Positions 21,781 through 34,163 of a stretch of DNA of 64,000 nt are shown one piece after another. This DNA comes from Zantedeschia hybrid cultivar. Its lineage: Eukaryota > Streptophyta > Magnoliopsida > Alismatales > Araceae. The stretch is taken from NCBI GenBank assembly GCA_030544215.1, contig JARZZO010000003.1, forward strand, positions 28,710,379 through 28,774,378. Direction: 5' to 3'. The notes under the pieces are model-generated. The model was given only the letters and a program-made list of their open reading frames with translations. It did no database searches and had not been told where the DNA came from. A program made the translations under genes and the position numbers. Position 1 is the first letter of the stretch, and each line of letters begins with the position of its first letter.

Positions 21781-24126
21781 AGCTGTTAATATTCATCTAA
21801 AGGTACTAGGTCCCATATGTTGCAGTGCCTTCAACTCCTTAAATTCAAGAGAGGGTAAAAGGTAAGGGTTTGGGAGGAGGTGTGCGATCTTTTTTCGTTA
21901 AATATGATGGCCATTAGGCACTATCAAGCCTAGCTCGTGCATGGAAGCCATGTTGTGTGGGTGAATATCCTGCATGGGTTGTAGCATTTGCACACAGCCC
22001 ACACAGGGCACACGGGCAGGCTCCCCAGTGCTTCTTTCTTACCACTTTTTGAGCCATCCGATCACCTAAAAGTATATCTAATCGTTGTGAATACTCATCT
22101 TGCAATACCTGACCTATTAGGAACCATCTAGGGGCCCATTAGTAGCTTGGATTAGACCGATTAGAGAACCCTTGTCGAACATCAAAAAGGCGTCCACCAA
22201 CCTAGATGTGAATAAGAAGATTAGTAATCCTACTCGAAACCCTACTAGGAACCTTGGTAGGTGTCTAGTCAGGCAGATGCGATTTAGATCAGTAACCCAG
22301 TTCAAAGAGAATCTTATTGTTTCCTTCATCAGTGTTCCCCTCAGCATTGGACTCAACCCTAGCAGTTTATTTATAGATGTCTTCGCCCCCAAAACCCTTT
22401 TAATATGTCTCCTTGCCAAGAGAGAGATTTAGAGATGGTTGATAGAGATTTAAAGGGAGTTCTTGGCGGCTTTCGGATGGCGCTTGGAAGGCTGCGTGTG
22501 GAGGCGCTTCGGGAGGTGGTGTGCATGCTTGGAGGAGTTCTCCACCTTGCCTAGGAGGACTTCTTTGCATTCTTGTTCTTAGTGTAGAGTCAAGTGATGA
22601 TTAATCCTTTTTATATAGATGTTTTTATATATAAAAACCTATTTTTAAGCTATTTTACTATGTATTATAGTAGTGATGAAGTTTATGGTGGTAAAAGAAG
22701 TATTAGATACAATGGACTATATGTGGTTGATTGTTCATGTAGAACTATGTGATTTTCATGAGAAAAGCTATAAAACCTATTTTCTATTCTGATAGGCATC
22801 TAGGAACCCTAACGCTATTTGTGATTGGCGTCCTAACAGTTAGATGCGGTTTAAGCTAGATATTTGAAATTCGTAACCTTTATTTCTTCTTCCTATTAAT
22901 CATGTAGTCATTCTATTAACAATGTCCTAATTTACCTTTTGACATATTGATGCTTTCTAAATCTATTATGGTTAGCCTAACTGATTTATCTAGCCTATTT
23001 AATTGAATTATTAACCTATTCATGTCATCACTAATTCTCTGTTAAACCCCAATTTTCCTTGTAAATTACCCTATAATTAGATTATTATTTTCTACACTTT
23101 AGAAATTAATCATGGATTTAACAAATTTGGGTATGGCAGAAAAGTCTGAAGGACGTTCAGGCATGCATACACCTTTAACTGAGGGGCATCTAGGTCGCTT
23201 GGCTCATTTAAGGTTCTTCTGATAGAGTCTGAACAGAACCTATTAATGTGCATATTAATTACATGATTTGAGCACTATTACATTCGGCACTGTCATAGAT
23301 TGATGTGCATGTAGGTAATGAATAGTTTAATGATGGATGCCACCTTAAGGAGTGTGTAAACTGTCTAACCTACAAAACCATCCTTGTGGAGGAAGATCAT
23401 GAATAAGAATGATATGTGAAGTCCGACAAAAATGGACTAAAATCTTAGAAGTGCGCCTATTTATAGACACACCGACCCTAGATGGGATATGTGGATCTCT
23501 CAACTGCACAACCAAAGACTTAGTAGGAATTGTCTTACCATTAGATAAAGAAGAAGAATATAAGTAAGAACTCCTCGTGATGTGGTTTGGATGAGACATG
23601 ATTTAAGTGATAAGATGTTTATGCATGTCATAAAAATGATGATGAATCATGCTATGATGATCAATATTATGAATCATACTACATGTTTATGAATTTATGA
23701 AATATGTAAGACTAATATGCACATAACGTGACTTAGATGACTGAAAGAATATGGTTAGGATGATAAGCATGTATATATATGATATTATTGTTCAACATGT
23801 ATGAATATTTATCATATTTTTCACTATAGTTATTTATGCAAAAAATATAAAAAGTGTGGTTTTATAAGCATGCTAAGATTGGTTGTAACTCACCCTTACA
23901 TAATAATCCCTTTTTAGAAGAGGTAGACCCTGAGGTGGAGGGTGCAGCCGAGGAAGATTGTTAAGTTTAGTGGATTGAGCTCCAAGACTTATTAGATAGA
24001 CTTAGGCTTATGGTCATTTTCTCATGATGATGTAATAAGTTAGTTATAATTCTTGAGATGTAATATTTAATTTTAGACATGTGGAGATCCTAGAAAATAT
24101 TATGTTGTTTAGTTATCTCAGTTACA
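21781..24126 (+). mobile_element. Degenerate LTR-like region related to the solo LTR
   Basis: It repeats the layout of the solo LTR at 32218-34545, in the opposite orientation. Spaced-dyad units come first (22185, 22256), then more units (22791, 22823, 23181), then an ACTCACCC segment at about 23890, then an end reading GTTACA at 24121-24126. The distance from first unit to ACTCACCC is about 1.7 kb, against about 1.9 kb in the solo LTR. Primary sequence is very diverged and I cannot place the 5' end or a target duplication. Confidence 0.4.
22185..23210. repeat. Spaced-dyad units (five copies, two regions)
   Basis: Units at 22185-22214, 22256-22285, 22791-22820, 22823-22852 and 23181-23210. 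Several arms show CpG decay (GCGTC to GCATC or GTGTC; GACGC to GATGC), yet the 10+10+10 spacing holds. The fifth is the weakest. Confidence 0.65.
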
Positions 24127-25384
24127 ATATATAATCTATCTTATATTCAGTAGATTATGCTTATAGGTATGATGGTTGTTTCATTAGTATCATAGATGTA
24201 TGTGTGTATTCCCCGCTCCAGGCCTGGTTTTATACAGGGAATCAATCGCCCATTTCCTCCAGATTTGAAGGAGACAGTCTCTCTCTCTCTCCATGCGTCT
24301 AATGCTTGAGGACGCCAAAGCCGGGGCAAAGGCTGCTGCTATTTGGAACCGCTCATACCATGTCAGGGATTATTTCTTCAGGAGATTCGTGTTGAAGCGT
24401 TTCTAACGCTCCCCAAGTCCTACGCTATAATTGTTTTTTTTTTTTAATTTTTAATAGTTTTAATTTAAGAAAAAACTTTATATAACCTCTAAAGCTTACT
24501 ATATATAATTCTATTTTCATATGGAAAAGAACTTTTTTTGCAGAGTTTTTCCATAATATCTTAAGTACGTGGACACTTTTTTCAAAATGTTGAGGGTGCT
24601 TTCCAAATAAAAGAGTGAACGTTATAGTTATAGTGCCAGTCTGGTGGCACATACTTAATTTATGGGAATGGTGGAAATTAAGCAATCAATGAGTTCACAT
24701 TCGGGTTATAAAAAATCAAATGGGAGAGAGTACATGTTGGAGAAGGCCATACTAGTTAAGCACAATTAACTTCCTGTCAGTTAACTTCAAAAACATGGTG
24801 GACTCACTCGGCCGGGTAAAAAAAAAAAAGAAGACTTTGCTAGATAAGTGGAGTATTAGTCCCTTTGTTGATCTGAATCATCTAGGCTGGCTCAGGCTCA
24901 GATTCTGCAGCAAAAAAAATATTGCTCTTTCTGACCGCTTTATCGGCGGATCTTATTGAAAACTCGCATGACTCTTCTGACGCCGGTATGCTCCGCCCAC
25001 TTCACCTTATACCATTATTGGCAGGTTGGCAGCATATCATTATTGACTTGCAGGTGCCGGATGGGTTCCACCACACAGGACCCCTGCTGTCTAATCTTTC
25101 AATCGGATGATTATTATTTTTTATGTTATTTTTTATATTTTTACTCTTTCCCCCTCTTCACATCCCCACCCCTAATTGAATTATGGGTGCCCAAGGCACT
25201 ACAATGAATTTTTTTTTTTTTTTAAAATAGTGCCCTTAGATTAAGATCTAATGCTCACCTTTTTCTTGTAATAGAATTACACCAATTGGGTTAGTAACTC
25301 AATTGGAGATTGAATTGTACGGATACGTAAGAACTGTGGGTTTAGCTTAAAAAAATAAAAATAAAAAAATAACTTTTGCCTACT
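24127..25384. other. AT-rich region, nothing recognised
   Basis: Homopolymer A/T runs and no coding signal, RNA gene or repeat that I can identify. Confidence 0.4.
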
Positions 25385-26290
25385 GCATGTCCCACGCTCG
25401 GAGGACCTATGCAGGGGACCCACCTGCTAAGGAAGCCTGCATAGGTGGATGCCCTGCGCAGGCGGATGCCCCGCGCAAGTGCTTGTACATGCAAGGCGTC
25501 GCCAGCGTTGGGCACGTGCCTGCACCGATGTTGGAGTGACCTGTACGAGGCACCTGCCTATGCAAGGTGCTTGCGTAGGTCCACCCAGCATAGGTTGTGC
25601 CGCGTGCAAGCGCATGCTACGCCCTTGCACGTGTAGGCGCCTGCGCAGGGAACCCGCCTGTGCAGGTGCCCTGCACAGGCGGGTGCCCCGCGCAGGTCCG
25701 CCCAACATGGGCTGTGCCCCCACACAGGTGCGTGCCCAACGTGGGCTACACCCTTTGCGTGCAGGCGCCTGTGCGGGGTACTCTGCACAAGAGTGCCACC
25801 CCGTAGTGGGTGCCTACGCGGGCCCGCCATCGTGACTGTCGGGCCCTTTTGGTTGGTTTTTTGGAGAACCCATAAAAAAATGAAAAAAGGGGTGCAAGGG
25901 TCCATCGACGGCCATCTCTCTGCTGTACGATGCATCCAATGTCGTCTCCTGCCAACGGAGAGGTGGCGGTGAGTGGCGGCACTTCCTCAAGTTCCTCTCC
26001 ATGATGGCTAGGCTTTGGGGGGAGAAACTTGGGAGGGAAGATGATGAGGGTCGTTTTAACCTTTTTGTCCATGTTTTTGAAATTTGAATTTCAGTTAGAA
26101 TCCAATAAGGCATAGTCCATCCGGTCGTTTTGACCTTTTTGCCCATGTTTTTGAAATTTGAATTTGAGTTAGTATCCAATAAGGCATAGTCCATCCGGTT
26201 ATTGGGTCTCCCTTAAGTGTTGGATTTTGATTTTGATTTAGATTACGATCCATATCGGATCTCAGTTCATGGGTTATGGATTTGAACATT
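25385..26290 (-). repeat. Dispersed GC-rich-array repeat, reverse copy
   Basis: The same sequence as the head-plus-array blocks in the 46-55 kb LRR units, but inverted. A GC-rich array (about 25385-25835, built on GCGCAGGCG, GCCTGCGC and CCCAACGTGGGC) is followed by a moderately AT-rich head ending near a CATGGGTTATGG boundary at about 26280. The head contains a local duplication of about 64 bp (the TGAATTT...TCCATCCGG segment at about 26090 and 26160). It shows that the repeat moves or is copied independently of the LRR genes. Arginine/alanine-rich frames open across the array on both strands are composition artefacts. Confidence 0.75.
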
Positions 26291-27489
26291 AGATATTAGA
26301 TTTGCTTCAGATCTTATTAAGAACCTAAATCCAAATCCGCTTATGGTAACCAAATCCGAATGTATAAATATCCTTAGTCATTTAAAAATCCATTAATGCT
26401 TTAATGTATTCTTTAGTTTAAAATAGTTTAATTTAAGTTCTTTATTTGTATCCTTATCTTTTAAAGCTCACTAATAAGCAACATGTAGGGACTATTAAGT
26501 TTTGGATCTGGGGCCCATGTATTCTCGATCTGTTTTGGATCCATTAGTGGTTTTTAAAGGATATAGGATCTATTATGTAAAAAGTTTGGATACAAAAGCA
26601 ATTGTTGTGGATATGTTTGCAATTCAATGTACTTTTATGCAAACAGAAATAGATATTTATGTAACAACATGTTTAAAGCTTGTGTTTTTGCCCCTTTTTA
26701 ATTTAGTTTTTGGCATGATTAAAGTAAGTTTGTGGACTAATAATTGTTGCGGTAATTTTAGGAGATATTTTTGTGATAGTTGGACCTCCTTGCAGCTTTT
26801 ATTTGTGCATGAATATCTTCATTTTATATTGCAATAATTATTGTATTTATGTCCTTTTACTCATATTTAGTGTTACTTTAATACTATTTTGAAGTTCAAT
26901 AGAAATTTGTTTATTTCTATGTGGCTAGGTAGACCATCAAAGTGGCACTAATCATGATGAATGATAAAATTTAACCCTTTTAAGTTTTAAATAGTATCAC
27001 TTATGAGCATTATGGTTTATTTGTTATCATTTTAATTGAGGAGAGGATATTTTTTTACATTCAAAGTGTGTAAGTTACCTATCAAAGTGAGCTTATGCAT
27101 GGAGAAGAATAAAGTACCCTCATAAAGTAATTAAGATGATATCAAATTTGTGTTCTTAGTTTGAGTATGGAATTTTAACTTCCAAAGGAGTGTTCTATTT
27201 TCATGTCATGAGCATGATAGAATGAGATTATGTGCATGGTGACTCTTAAGAGTTTAGTATGCAAAGTTACTCTCTCTTGACATCAAAGTGTATATAAATT
27301 TCAGTTCTATGTTATAATTCTCACCCAAAGGAGAGATTATAGTGATGCAATTGGACGACTTGTTAAAGTAATTCATTTTCAGTTACTAGAATTACTTTGC
27401 ATTTATTTTACTGCCTCATAACTTGCTGTAAATTGTTCCATTGTGTTATGGGTGAGCATTTGGTTATTTAATTCAGCTGCTTCTATTTG
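26291..27489. other. AT-rich region upstream of the copia remnant
   Basis: No domain seen. By position it could hold the 5' LTR and leader of the copia element that follows, but I find neither a clear LTR copy nor a primer binding site. Confidence 0.4.
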
Positions 27490-27498
27490 CACATTTTA

Positions 27499-28270
27499 TT
27501 ACAATGTGTCTTACCTTAATGGCACTAATTTCACTGAATGGAAATAAAGGATACTATTTTCTTTGGGGTGCATAGATTTAGATTTGGCTTTGTGTGAGGA
27601 TAAGGCTACTCCACTTTCTCTACAAAGAACAACGGAATAGAAGACATGTTGAAAAGTAGGAGAAGTCCAATTGTTTCTACCTTTTGTTCCTTCAGGGACA
27701 TGTTAGACAGAACATTAACGGATCTATCCTAGAGCAGACCGTTGCTAGTGGATTTCTTAAGGCTATTAAGGAACAATTTATAAGTTCAGATAAAGTTGAG
27801 GCCATTACCTTAATGGCAATGCTATCCTCAATGAAATACACTGGTAGTGGTAGCATTCAAGAGCATATAATGATAATGAGAAATTTTCAGCACAACTAAA
27901 TGACATCGGAGTTACCATTTCAATCACTTTCCTGATCCACTTCATTCTCAACTTTCTACCTAGTGAATATGAGACATTCAAGATCTCCTACAACACACAT
28001 CAGGCAAAATGATCTATCAATGACTTGATGACCATATGTGTTCAGATGGAAGAGAGATTGAGAGGAGAGATGAATTAAGTAGTTCTATTTGCTTCTCATA
28101 AAGCTAATGGAGGATCAGGAATGAAGAAAGGTGTCCAAAAGAAGGGCAAGAAGAAGAACAAGTCTAAAGGTAAAAATAACAAATGTTTCTTCTATAAACA
28201 ACTTGGACACGTTAAGAAGAATTGTCTAAAAAAGAAGTCATGGTTTGAAAATAAAATAATATCTCATTCT
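27499..28270 (+). pseudogene. copia gag remnant
   Basis: Starts in LNGTNFTEWK (about 27510), the typical N-terminal copia gag motif, continues through FLKAIKEQF (about 27750) and a lysine-rich stretch, to a zinc knuckle at about 28183-28227. There the second cysteine is Tyr (CFFYKQLGHVKKNC), so zinc binding is probably lost. Frame changes and stops occur throughout. Confidence 0.75.
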
Positions 28271-28699
28271 ATGTTTGTTATGAGTCTCATTTAGTGAATG
28301 TTCCTAAGGATGCATGGTGGATTGACTCTAGTTCTACCGTATATGTTGACACTTCTATATAGGGATCCTTTTTCCAAAGAACCTCCAAATGAGGGCGAGA
28401 GGAGCATCTTTTCAAGAACTAACATGCGCTCACAAGTCAAGGCCATAGTAACTTATAGGTTTATTTTGGCATCAAGAATTGTTCTAGATTTAGAGGACAC
28501 CTTTTATGTTCCATCAATTAGTAGAAATCTAGTTTCAATATCAAAATTTGATTCAAAAGGTTTTCATGTCACTTTTGAAAATCTTCATTTGAATTAAGTA
28601 AAGATTTTGTTGTTATTAGTACTAGTTCTCTATCTGATGGTTTGTATAAACTGTGTCTTAGATGTGAATGAATAATCCTATATCAATTCTTATTGGCAA

Positions 28700-29654
28700 C
28701 AAGCGCGATAGAGTTAATGAAAATTTATCCACATTGTAGCATAGGAGATTAGGACATATCTCCGTTAAAAGACTTAAGAACTTAGTGAGAGAAGGAGTGC
28801 TTCACACTCTAGATTTCGCTAACTTTGAGGCATGTCGATTGCACTAAGGGAAAGCAAACACACATGCCTAATAAGGATGCTACTAAAAGTTATAAAATTC
28901 TATAAATTATTCACACTAATATTTGTGGTCTATTTTCACATGTCTGATTGGTGAGAAGCACTTTGTCACCTTTATAGATGACTATTTTAGATTCATGTAT
29001 CTCTATTTACTTCATGAAGAGGAAGATATCTTCAATGCCTTTAAAGTTTTCAAGAAATAACTAAAGAAATAATTAGGAAGGGTAATTAATATAGTCAGAT
29101 ACGATAAAGGTGGTAAGTATTATGGTAGGTATATAAAGATGAGATAAAGGCTTAGACCATCAGCAAGATTCCTTAAAGAAGAGGATATCGTACCTCAGTA
29201 CACTACCCCTAGAAGCCCATATCAGAATGGAGTTACAGAAAGAAGGAATCAAATTCTTAAGGAAATGGTTAGCACAATGTTAAGTCACTCTACCCTTCCT
29301 TTATCATTATGGAGAGAGGCTGTTAAGATAGTTGCACACATTGTGAACAAGGTTTCTAAAAAGGCTGCACCTAAGACTCCCTATGGGTTGTGGTGTGATA
29401 GGAAACCTTCAGTAATCTATATGCGCACGTGGGGGTGTCTAGCTGAGGCCATACCATATAATCCACATGAAAATACATTTGATATCAGAACAATTAGTGG
29501 ATTCTTTATTGGTTATCTAGAGAGATCAAAAGGTTACAGATTTTATTGTCCATCATATGTTCCCATCATTATAGGGACAAATAAGCAAGGTTTCTTGAAG
29601 ATGGCCAAGTCAGTGGGAGTGGACCTTCTTGAGAGATTTCTTTTGAGGAGTTAA
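28700..29654 (+). pseudogene. copia integrase remnant
   Basis: An RRLGHISVKRLKNL segment (about 28740) fits the GAG-pre-integrase H-x-C region. The frame open from 29265 to 29654 covers the end of the core (with the conserved NGVTERRN segment just upstream at about 29230, catalytic Glu present) and the C-terminal LPLSLWREAV and TWGCLAE motifs. Multiple frames are needed to read it. Confidence 0.8.
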
Positions 29655-29879
29655 AGGATCAGGTAGAAATACCTATGCAACTGACAACATTTTTCCTATA
29701 TCCATACCTTAGAATGACATTTTAGGGGAATAAGTAGTTGCAGTTGATCCACCTCAAGTGGCTCCAGGGCCAGTGGTTGTCGCAGTAATTGACCAACTAC
29801 CTCATCAGGTGGATTAGGAGCCAATATTGTGTCGATCCGAAAGAGTCAAAAAACATGTCATATCTAATGAGTGTGTGGT

Positions 29880-31475
29880 GTACCTATAGGATGACAATGT
29901 CGACAAGGGTGATATTGATGATCCAATGACGTTTTTACAAGCTATGAAGACTAAAAAAATCGACCTATTAGTTTTAAGCCATGAAGGAAGGACTTGACTT
30001 AATGGTTAAGAATCAAATCTGGGAACTCGATGACTTGCCGAAATGGTCCAAATTTGTTGGATGCAAATAGGTATTCAAAATTAAAGTGGATTCTAAAGGT
30101 AAAGTTTAATGATACAAGGCTAGATTGGTGGCTAAAGGCTTCACTTAAAGGGAGGGCATTGACTATGATGAGACCTTCTCTTCAGTTTTTCTCTCCAGTT
30201 TCTAAGAAGCTTTCATTTAGGATGATCACGGCCTTAGTAGCTCATTTTGACTTAGAGCTACACTAAATGGATGTGAAAACGGCTTTTCTAAATGGAGAAC
30301 TAAATAAAGAAGTGTACATGGAGCAATCTCAAGGGTTTCATACTGAAGGGAAAGAACATCTGATGTGCAAATTAAGAAAATCCATTTACTGACTTAAGCA
30401 AGTGTCCCATCAAATGGTTCATTAAGTTTAATGAAATCATTATGAACTTTGGGTTTAAGGAAAACATCACTGGTAAATGTTTGTACCTGAAGATCAGTAA
30501 GAGTAAATTCATCATCTTATTTGTGTATGTGGATCACATCTTGCTTTCCAGTAGTGATCTCAGTTTGTTATATGAAAGATATGGATGATGCCTACTATAT
30601 TTTGGACATTGAGACCACTAGAGATAGACCCTTAGGCACTCTTGGTCTTTTTCAGAAACCTTACATCTCAAAGATCTTGGAAAGGTACAACATGAAGTCT
30701 TATGCATCCGATAAAGTACCAATTGTGAAAGAAGATAAGTTTAGTGATCTGTAGTGTCTCAAGAATGACTTAGAAAGGAAGCAGATGGAGCTCATCTCTT
30801 GTGCTTCAGTTGTTGGGAGCCCGATGTACCTTCAAACTTGTACATGTCCATATATTACTTTTGCTATAGGTATGCTGAACTGGTACAAGAGTAACCTAGA
30901 TATGAATCATTGGAAGGTTGTCAAGAAAGTCATGCATTATCTCAAAGGCATGTTGGATTACATGCTTACATATCAAAGGTCTTATCAGCAGGAGGTCATT
31001 ATATTCTGATATTGATTTTGGCGGCTGCTTGACACGAGGAAGTCCACTACATGCTACATCTTTCACTTAGCAAGGAGAACTATTACCTAGTGCAGTGAGA
31101 AGCAAAATATTACATTGGCTTCCATCATAGCAGCTGAGTTTATTGCTTATTTTTAGACTAGTGGTCATGCCATTCAGTTGTGAAATTTGATCACAAGTCT
31201 GCTATTTATAGATTTCGTCTCCTGATCTATCATGATTTACTGTGACAATTCCACTACGATTTTTTCTCTAAGAACAATAAGGCGTTCAAGGGTAGTAGAG
31301 CCTTAGATATTAAGTATTTTGCTCTTAGAGATATAGTGAAAATTAATGAGGTGTCTATAGAATATATTGAGATAGATCTTATGATAGCTGACTCACTCAC
31401 TAAGGGACTACTTGCTAGTACTTTTTGTAGTCATGTGATTCAGATGAGTCTTATCAAATCTCTTGATATGTTATG
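29880..31475 (+). pseudogene. copia RT and RNase H remnant
   Basis: MDVKTAFLNGEL at about 30267 and a decayed LKQ motif at about 30390 mark RT. The active-site box reads YVDH instead of YVDD at about 30523-30534, so the second catalytic aspartate is lost. RNase H follows (SVVGSPMYLQTCTCPYI at about 30808, HWKVVKKVMHYLKG at about 30909) and ends in DSLTKGLLASTF at about 31390. A TAG inside the LKQ region and several frameshifts confirm decay. Confidence 0.82.
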
Positions 31476-31619
31476 AGACTCTCAATTTTGACACTTATAG
31501 TTATTTGTGATCATATTTATATCATATTCTTCTTCTTCTTTTGCCTATTCTATTTGTTGTATATACATGTTGGTTATGAATTATTGTTTGCACTACTTTT
31601 ACATTATTTTTATTAGCTT

Positions 31620-31945
31620 TTTCATCATCATTAGTCCATGATTCATACACACACTACATACATAATCATATTCCTATGAGTTAGGGGTTTAAAGAATCAC
31701 AAAACAAGTGAATTGATTAGTTTAATTGCATGTTTTGTTTGCTTTGTAGAATAGATACTACACTATCACTATAGCTTTAATCATATTTTTTTCTTTTTTT
31801 GTTTGTTTGATTGTTTTAGATTTGAAGAAAAGAAGAAAAGAACCAAAAAGAGAGTAAAGAGAAAAGAAGTTCTTCTTCTTCGGTCGGCCGAGGAGGAGAA
31901 AACAAAAGAACCATACAAATCTCCCAGATTGACAAGGTAAGTAGC
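31620..31945 (+). repeat. Diverged copy of the 17.9-18.3 kb LTR tail
   Basis: Shares an ordered set of blocks with 17940-18310: AGGGGTTTA, AAACAAGTGA, TTGCATG, GAATAGATACTAC, a CT-rich stretch, an AAGAGA-rich stretch, and a TCGGCCGAGGAGGAG-type block (CCGGCTGAAGGAGGGG in the other copy). Both end at a GTAAGT or GTAGG sequence resembling a splice donor. Confidence 0.6.
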
Positions 31946-32212
31946 GATCAACCTTTCTTTTCGAGATTCTTAGTTTCTGACAATCACATTCTTTAATTGT
32001 TTATCATGTTAGTGTTAGAAATATAATGAAAGTATGACACTTTGAGCACTCACAAGCGCATCTATCCTTGAGCTTCATCCGAACCTTGTTTACTGCTTAA
32101 GCTCATTTGGCAAATCTGTGTATCACGAGGATGAAGCATGAGACTTATTCATCGGGCTCATTACTTTCCTCATTTGCTCTTCTGTTTACTTGGTTGATGG
32201 TTGTAGACAATC

Positions 32213-32217
32213 CCTAT
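32213..32217. repeat. Target site duplication, left copy
   Basis: CCTAT immediately before TGTAACGACC; the same five bases follow the right end of the solo LTR at 34546-34550. Confidence 0.85.
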
Positions 32218-33261
32218 TGTAACGACCCGCCACCCTATAATCGGGGATCCGATTACTAAATGGGTACCGAATCATTAAATTTGGGACCAAACCAGGATCT
32301 AGTAAGTCTGGGAAACAAATAAGAAACTAAGCTAAACATTCACATCGCATTGAATTGAAATGAAGGTGCAGGAAATTAAAATTATTACAATGCGACTCGA
32401 TTACAACAAATAATTACATACTCCAGCTGAAAGGAAATAATTAATGTACAGGACAGAAATAAAAGACAACTACATCGGGGCATACCCCGGAACAACTGCC
32501 GAAGACGCACAACACACGGCCGCACACGCCGCTCTAGGTCTGCTGGGAGTCCTCACCTGAAAACCGCAGGGGTGAGTCTCAAGAACAAGACTCAGTAAGG
32601 ATCCTTCGATCCCCACTGCCCACGCACACACCCACAAGTGTAAAGTATAGCTAACGGTGAAGTAACAAGTGTAGTGGCAGGTACAATATCTAATTCTCTA
32701 CGTGAGAACGCATGCAGTCGAAACATAATACACATGCACATTCTAAACCAACCGTTTAGAGAATCCACAACTGTAGTCTCGATAGAACTCGCCGACCGTG
32801 CAAACAACGGTGGGAAAAACCTCGACCCGCTGAGACCAAGGAGTAGTCCCTCGGATAGCACGCTCGCTACTCCGGCCCAACTGGCTCAGGTGACTACCCC
32901 CTCCCCCAGCATGAGTGACTCTCCGAATGTACCACTCCGACACCGGTACTAGCTGACCCCGGGGTTCACCAGGTGACCCTCTCTCACTAGGCGTCACCCC
33001 GCCCACGCCCCCACCGGCGCTGTGCTCACGCCCCCACCAGCACAGGGTGATAAAGTGCTACAATGTCACTCCAGGTCCACAGTAACTGAAAACCTAACAC
33101 AGTGCGATTCGGTCACGTGAAAAGCCCGCAATTGCATAACCCACATAGAATCATCCGATCATGAGGAATCCATCTCTATCAGGTGCACTAAAACATGTGC
33201 TAACCATCTATCTAGCAGTATGAACACGTTTTACTGGCATGCATTAATGAGATTCTGTCTT

Positions 33262-33622
33262 GAATCGCGTCTACCAAGGTCGACGCCATTCAAGCTCCAA
33301 ATACAGGTTTATATAAATCAGTCTTCAGAATCTGGCCTTAAAAGGCGTCGACCCCCATGGTCGCCTTTTAAAAGGCGTCGACATCCTCAGACGCCATTCA
33401 ACATCGAAATCCGGAATTCCCAAGGCCTTATCCAAGGGATTTCTGCGGTTAAAACGCGTCATGGATGCCAGACGCCGTTCAAAAACGCGTCCCTTACCCA
33501 CGACGTCTTTCCACCACAGAAACCCCAACCTGACAGACTGTCTGTCAGTCAATTCCTGTCTAAAAGGCGTCATGATGGCCCGACGCCCTTCAAAAAGGCG
33601 TCGTCCATGCACGACGTCTTTC
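33262..33622. repeat. Spaced-dyad cluster 1 in the solo LTR (seven copies)
   Basis: Units at 33262-33291, 33340-33369, 33370-33399, 33451-33480, 33482-33511, 33562-33591 and 33593-33622. Six of them form three head-to-tail pairs (30-31 bp apart); pair starts are about 111 bp apart. All are exactly 10+10+10 and the spacers are unrelated in sequence. Confidence 0.88.
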
Positions 33623-34163
33623 AGTCCCAGGAACCAGGAACGCCCTAAACCCGATGGCTCCCTTGCCAACCCCAAATAACCCCAAAATTTAATCAAACTG
33701 GAGGGAAACGAAGAGCAAAAACAATTCATAGGCGAACACCCCATAGAAGTCCTAAACATGCTCATCCTAATCCCCCAAAACCAAAAATCTACCACATGCA
33801 TGTCGAGGAAAACATGATTTTAAACACAATGCCACGGGGAACGTCACCCTACCGGGCACTCGGACTCTTCCAAACTTCACGCCGTTCACCCTTCTCGCCC
33901 CACGCCGGCGCCGGTACCGCCGTGGTCGTCCTTGCTCCACCGTGACGTCGGCCGCCGTCCGGAGAGTAGAACGCCGCAGTGGAAGTGGAGGTGGTAGTGG
34001 TACGGGTTAGGTGGAGGATGGAGTGGAGGGAGAGGTGAAATGGTGGGAGGAAAAGAGGGAAGAGGAAGAGGTCGCCGCCGGTCGCCGGAGAAGGAGAAGA
34101 GAAGGAGAGTAGGGGAAAATGAGGGAAAGAAGGAGGGCTCACGGGGTTAACCAGGAACTGGCT

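Larger units (their letters stand above)
27490..31475 (+). mobile_element. Degenerate Ty1/copia retrotransposon
   Basis: Order gag, zinc knuckle, integrase, RT, RNase H identifies Ty1/copia (integrase before RT). Coding is scattered over all three frames with many stops. The two LTRs cannot be paired by eye. The end of RNase H at about 31475 is followed by AT-rich sequence that runs into a repeat shared with the 17.9-18.3 kb region. Confidence 0.85.

Noticed and set aside
25427..25935. Several long frames on both strands
   Set aside because: They arise from the GC-rich array, which lacks stop codons by composition; all show the same Ala/Arg/Cys-rich text.
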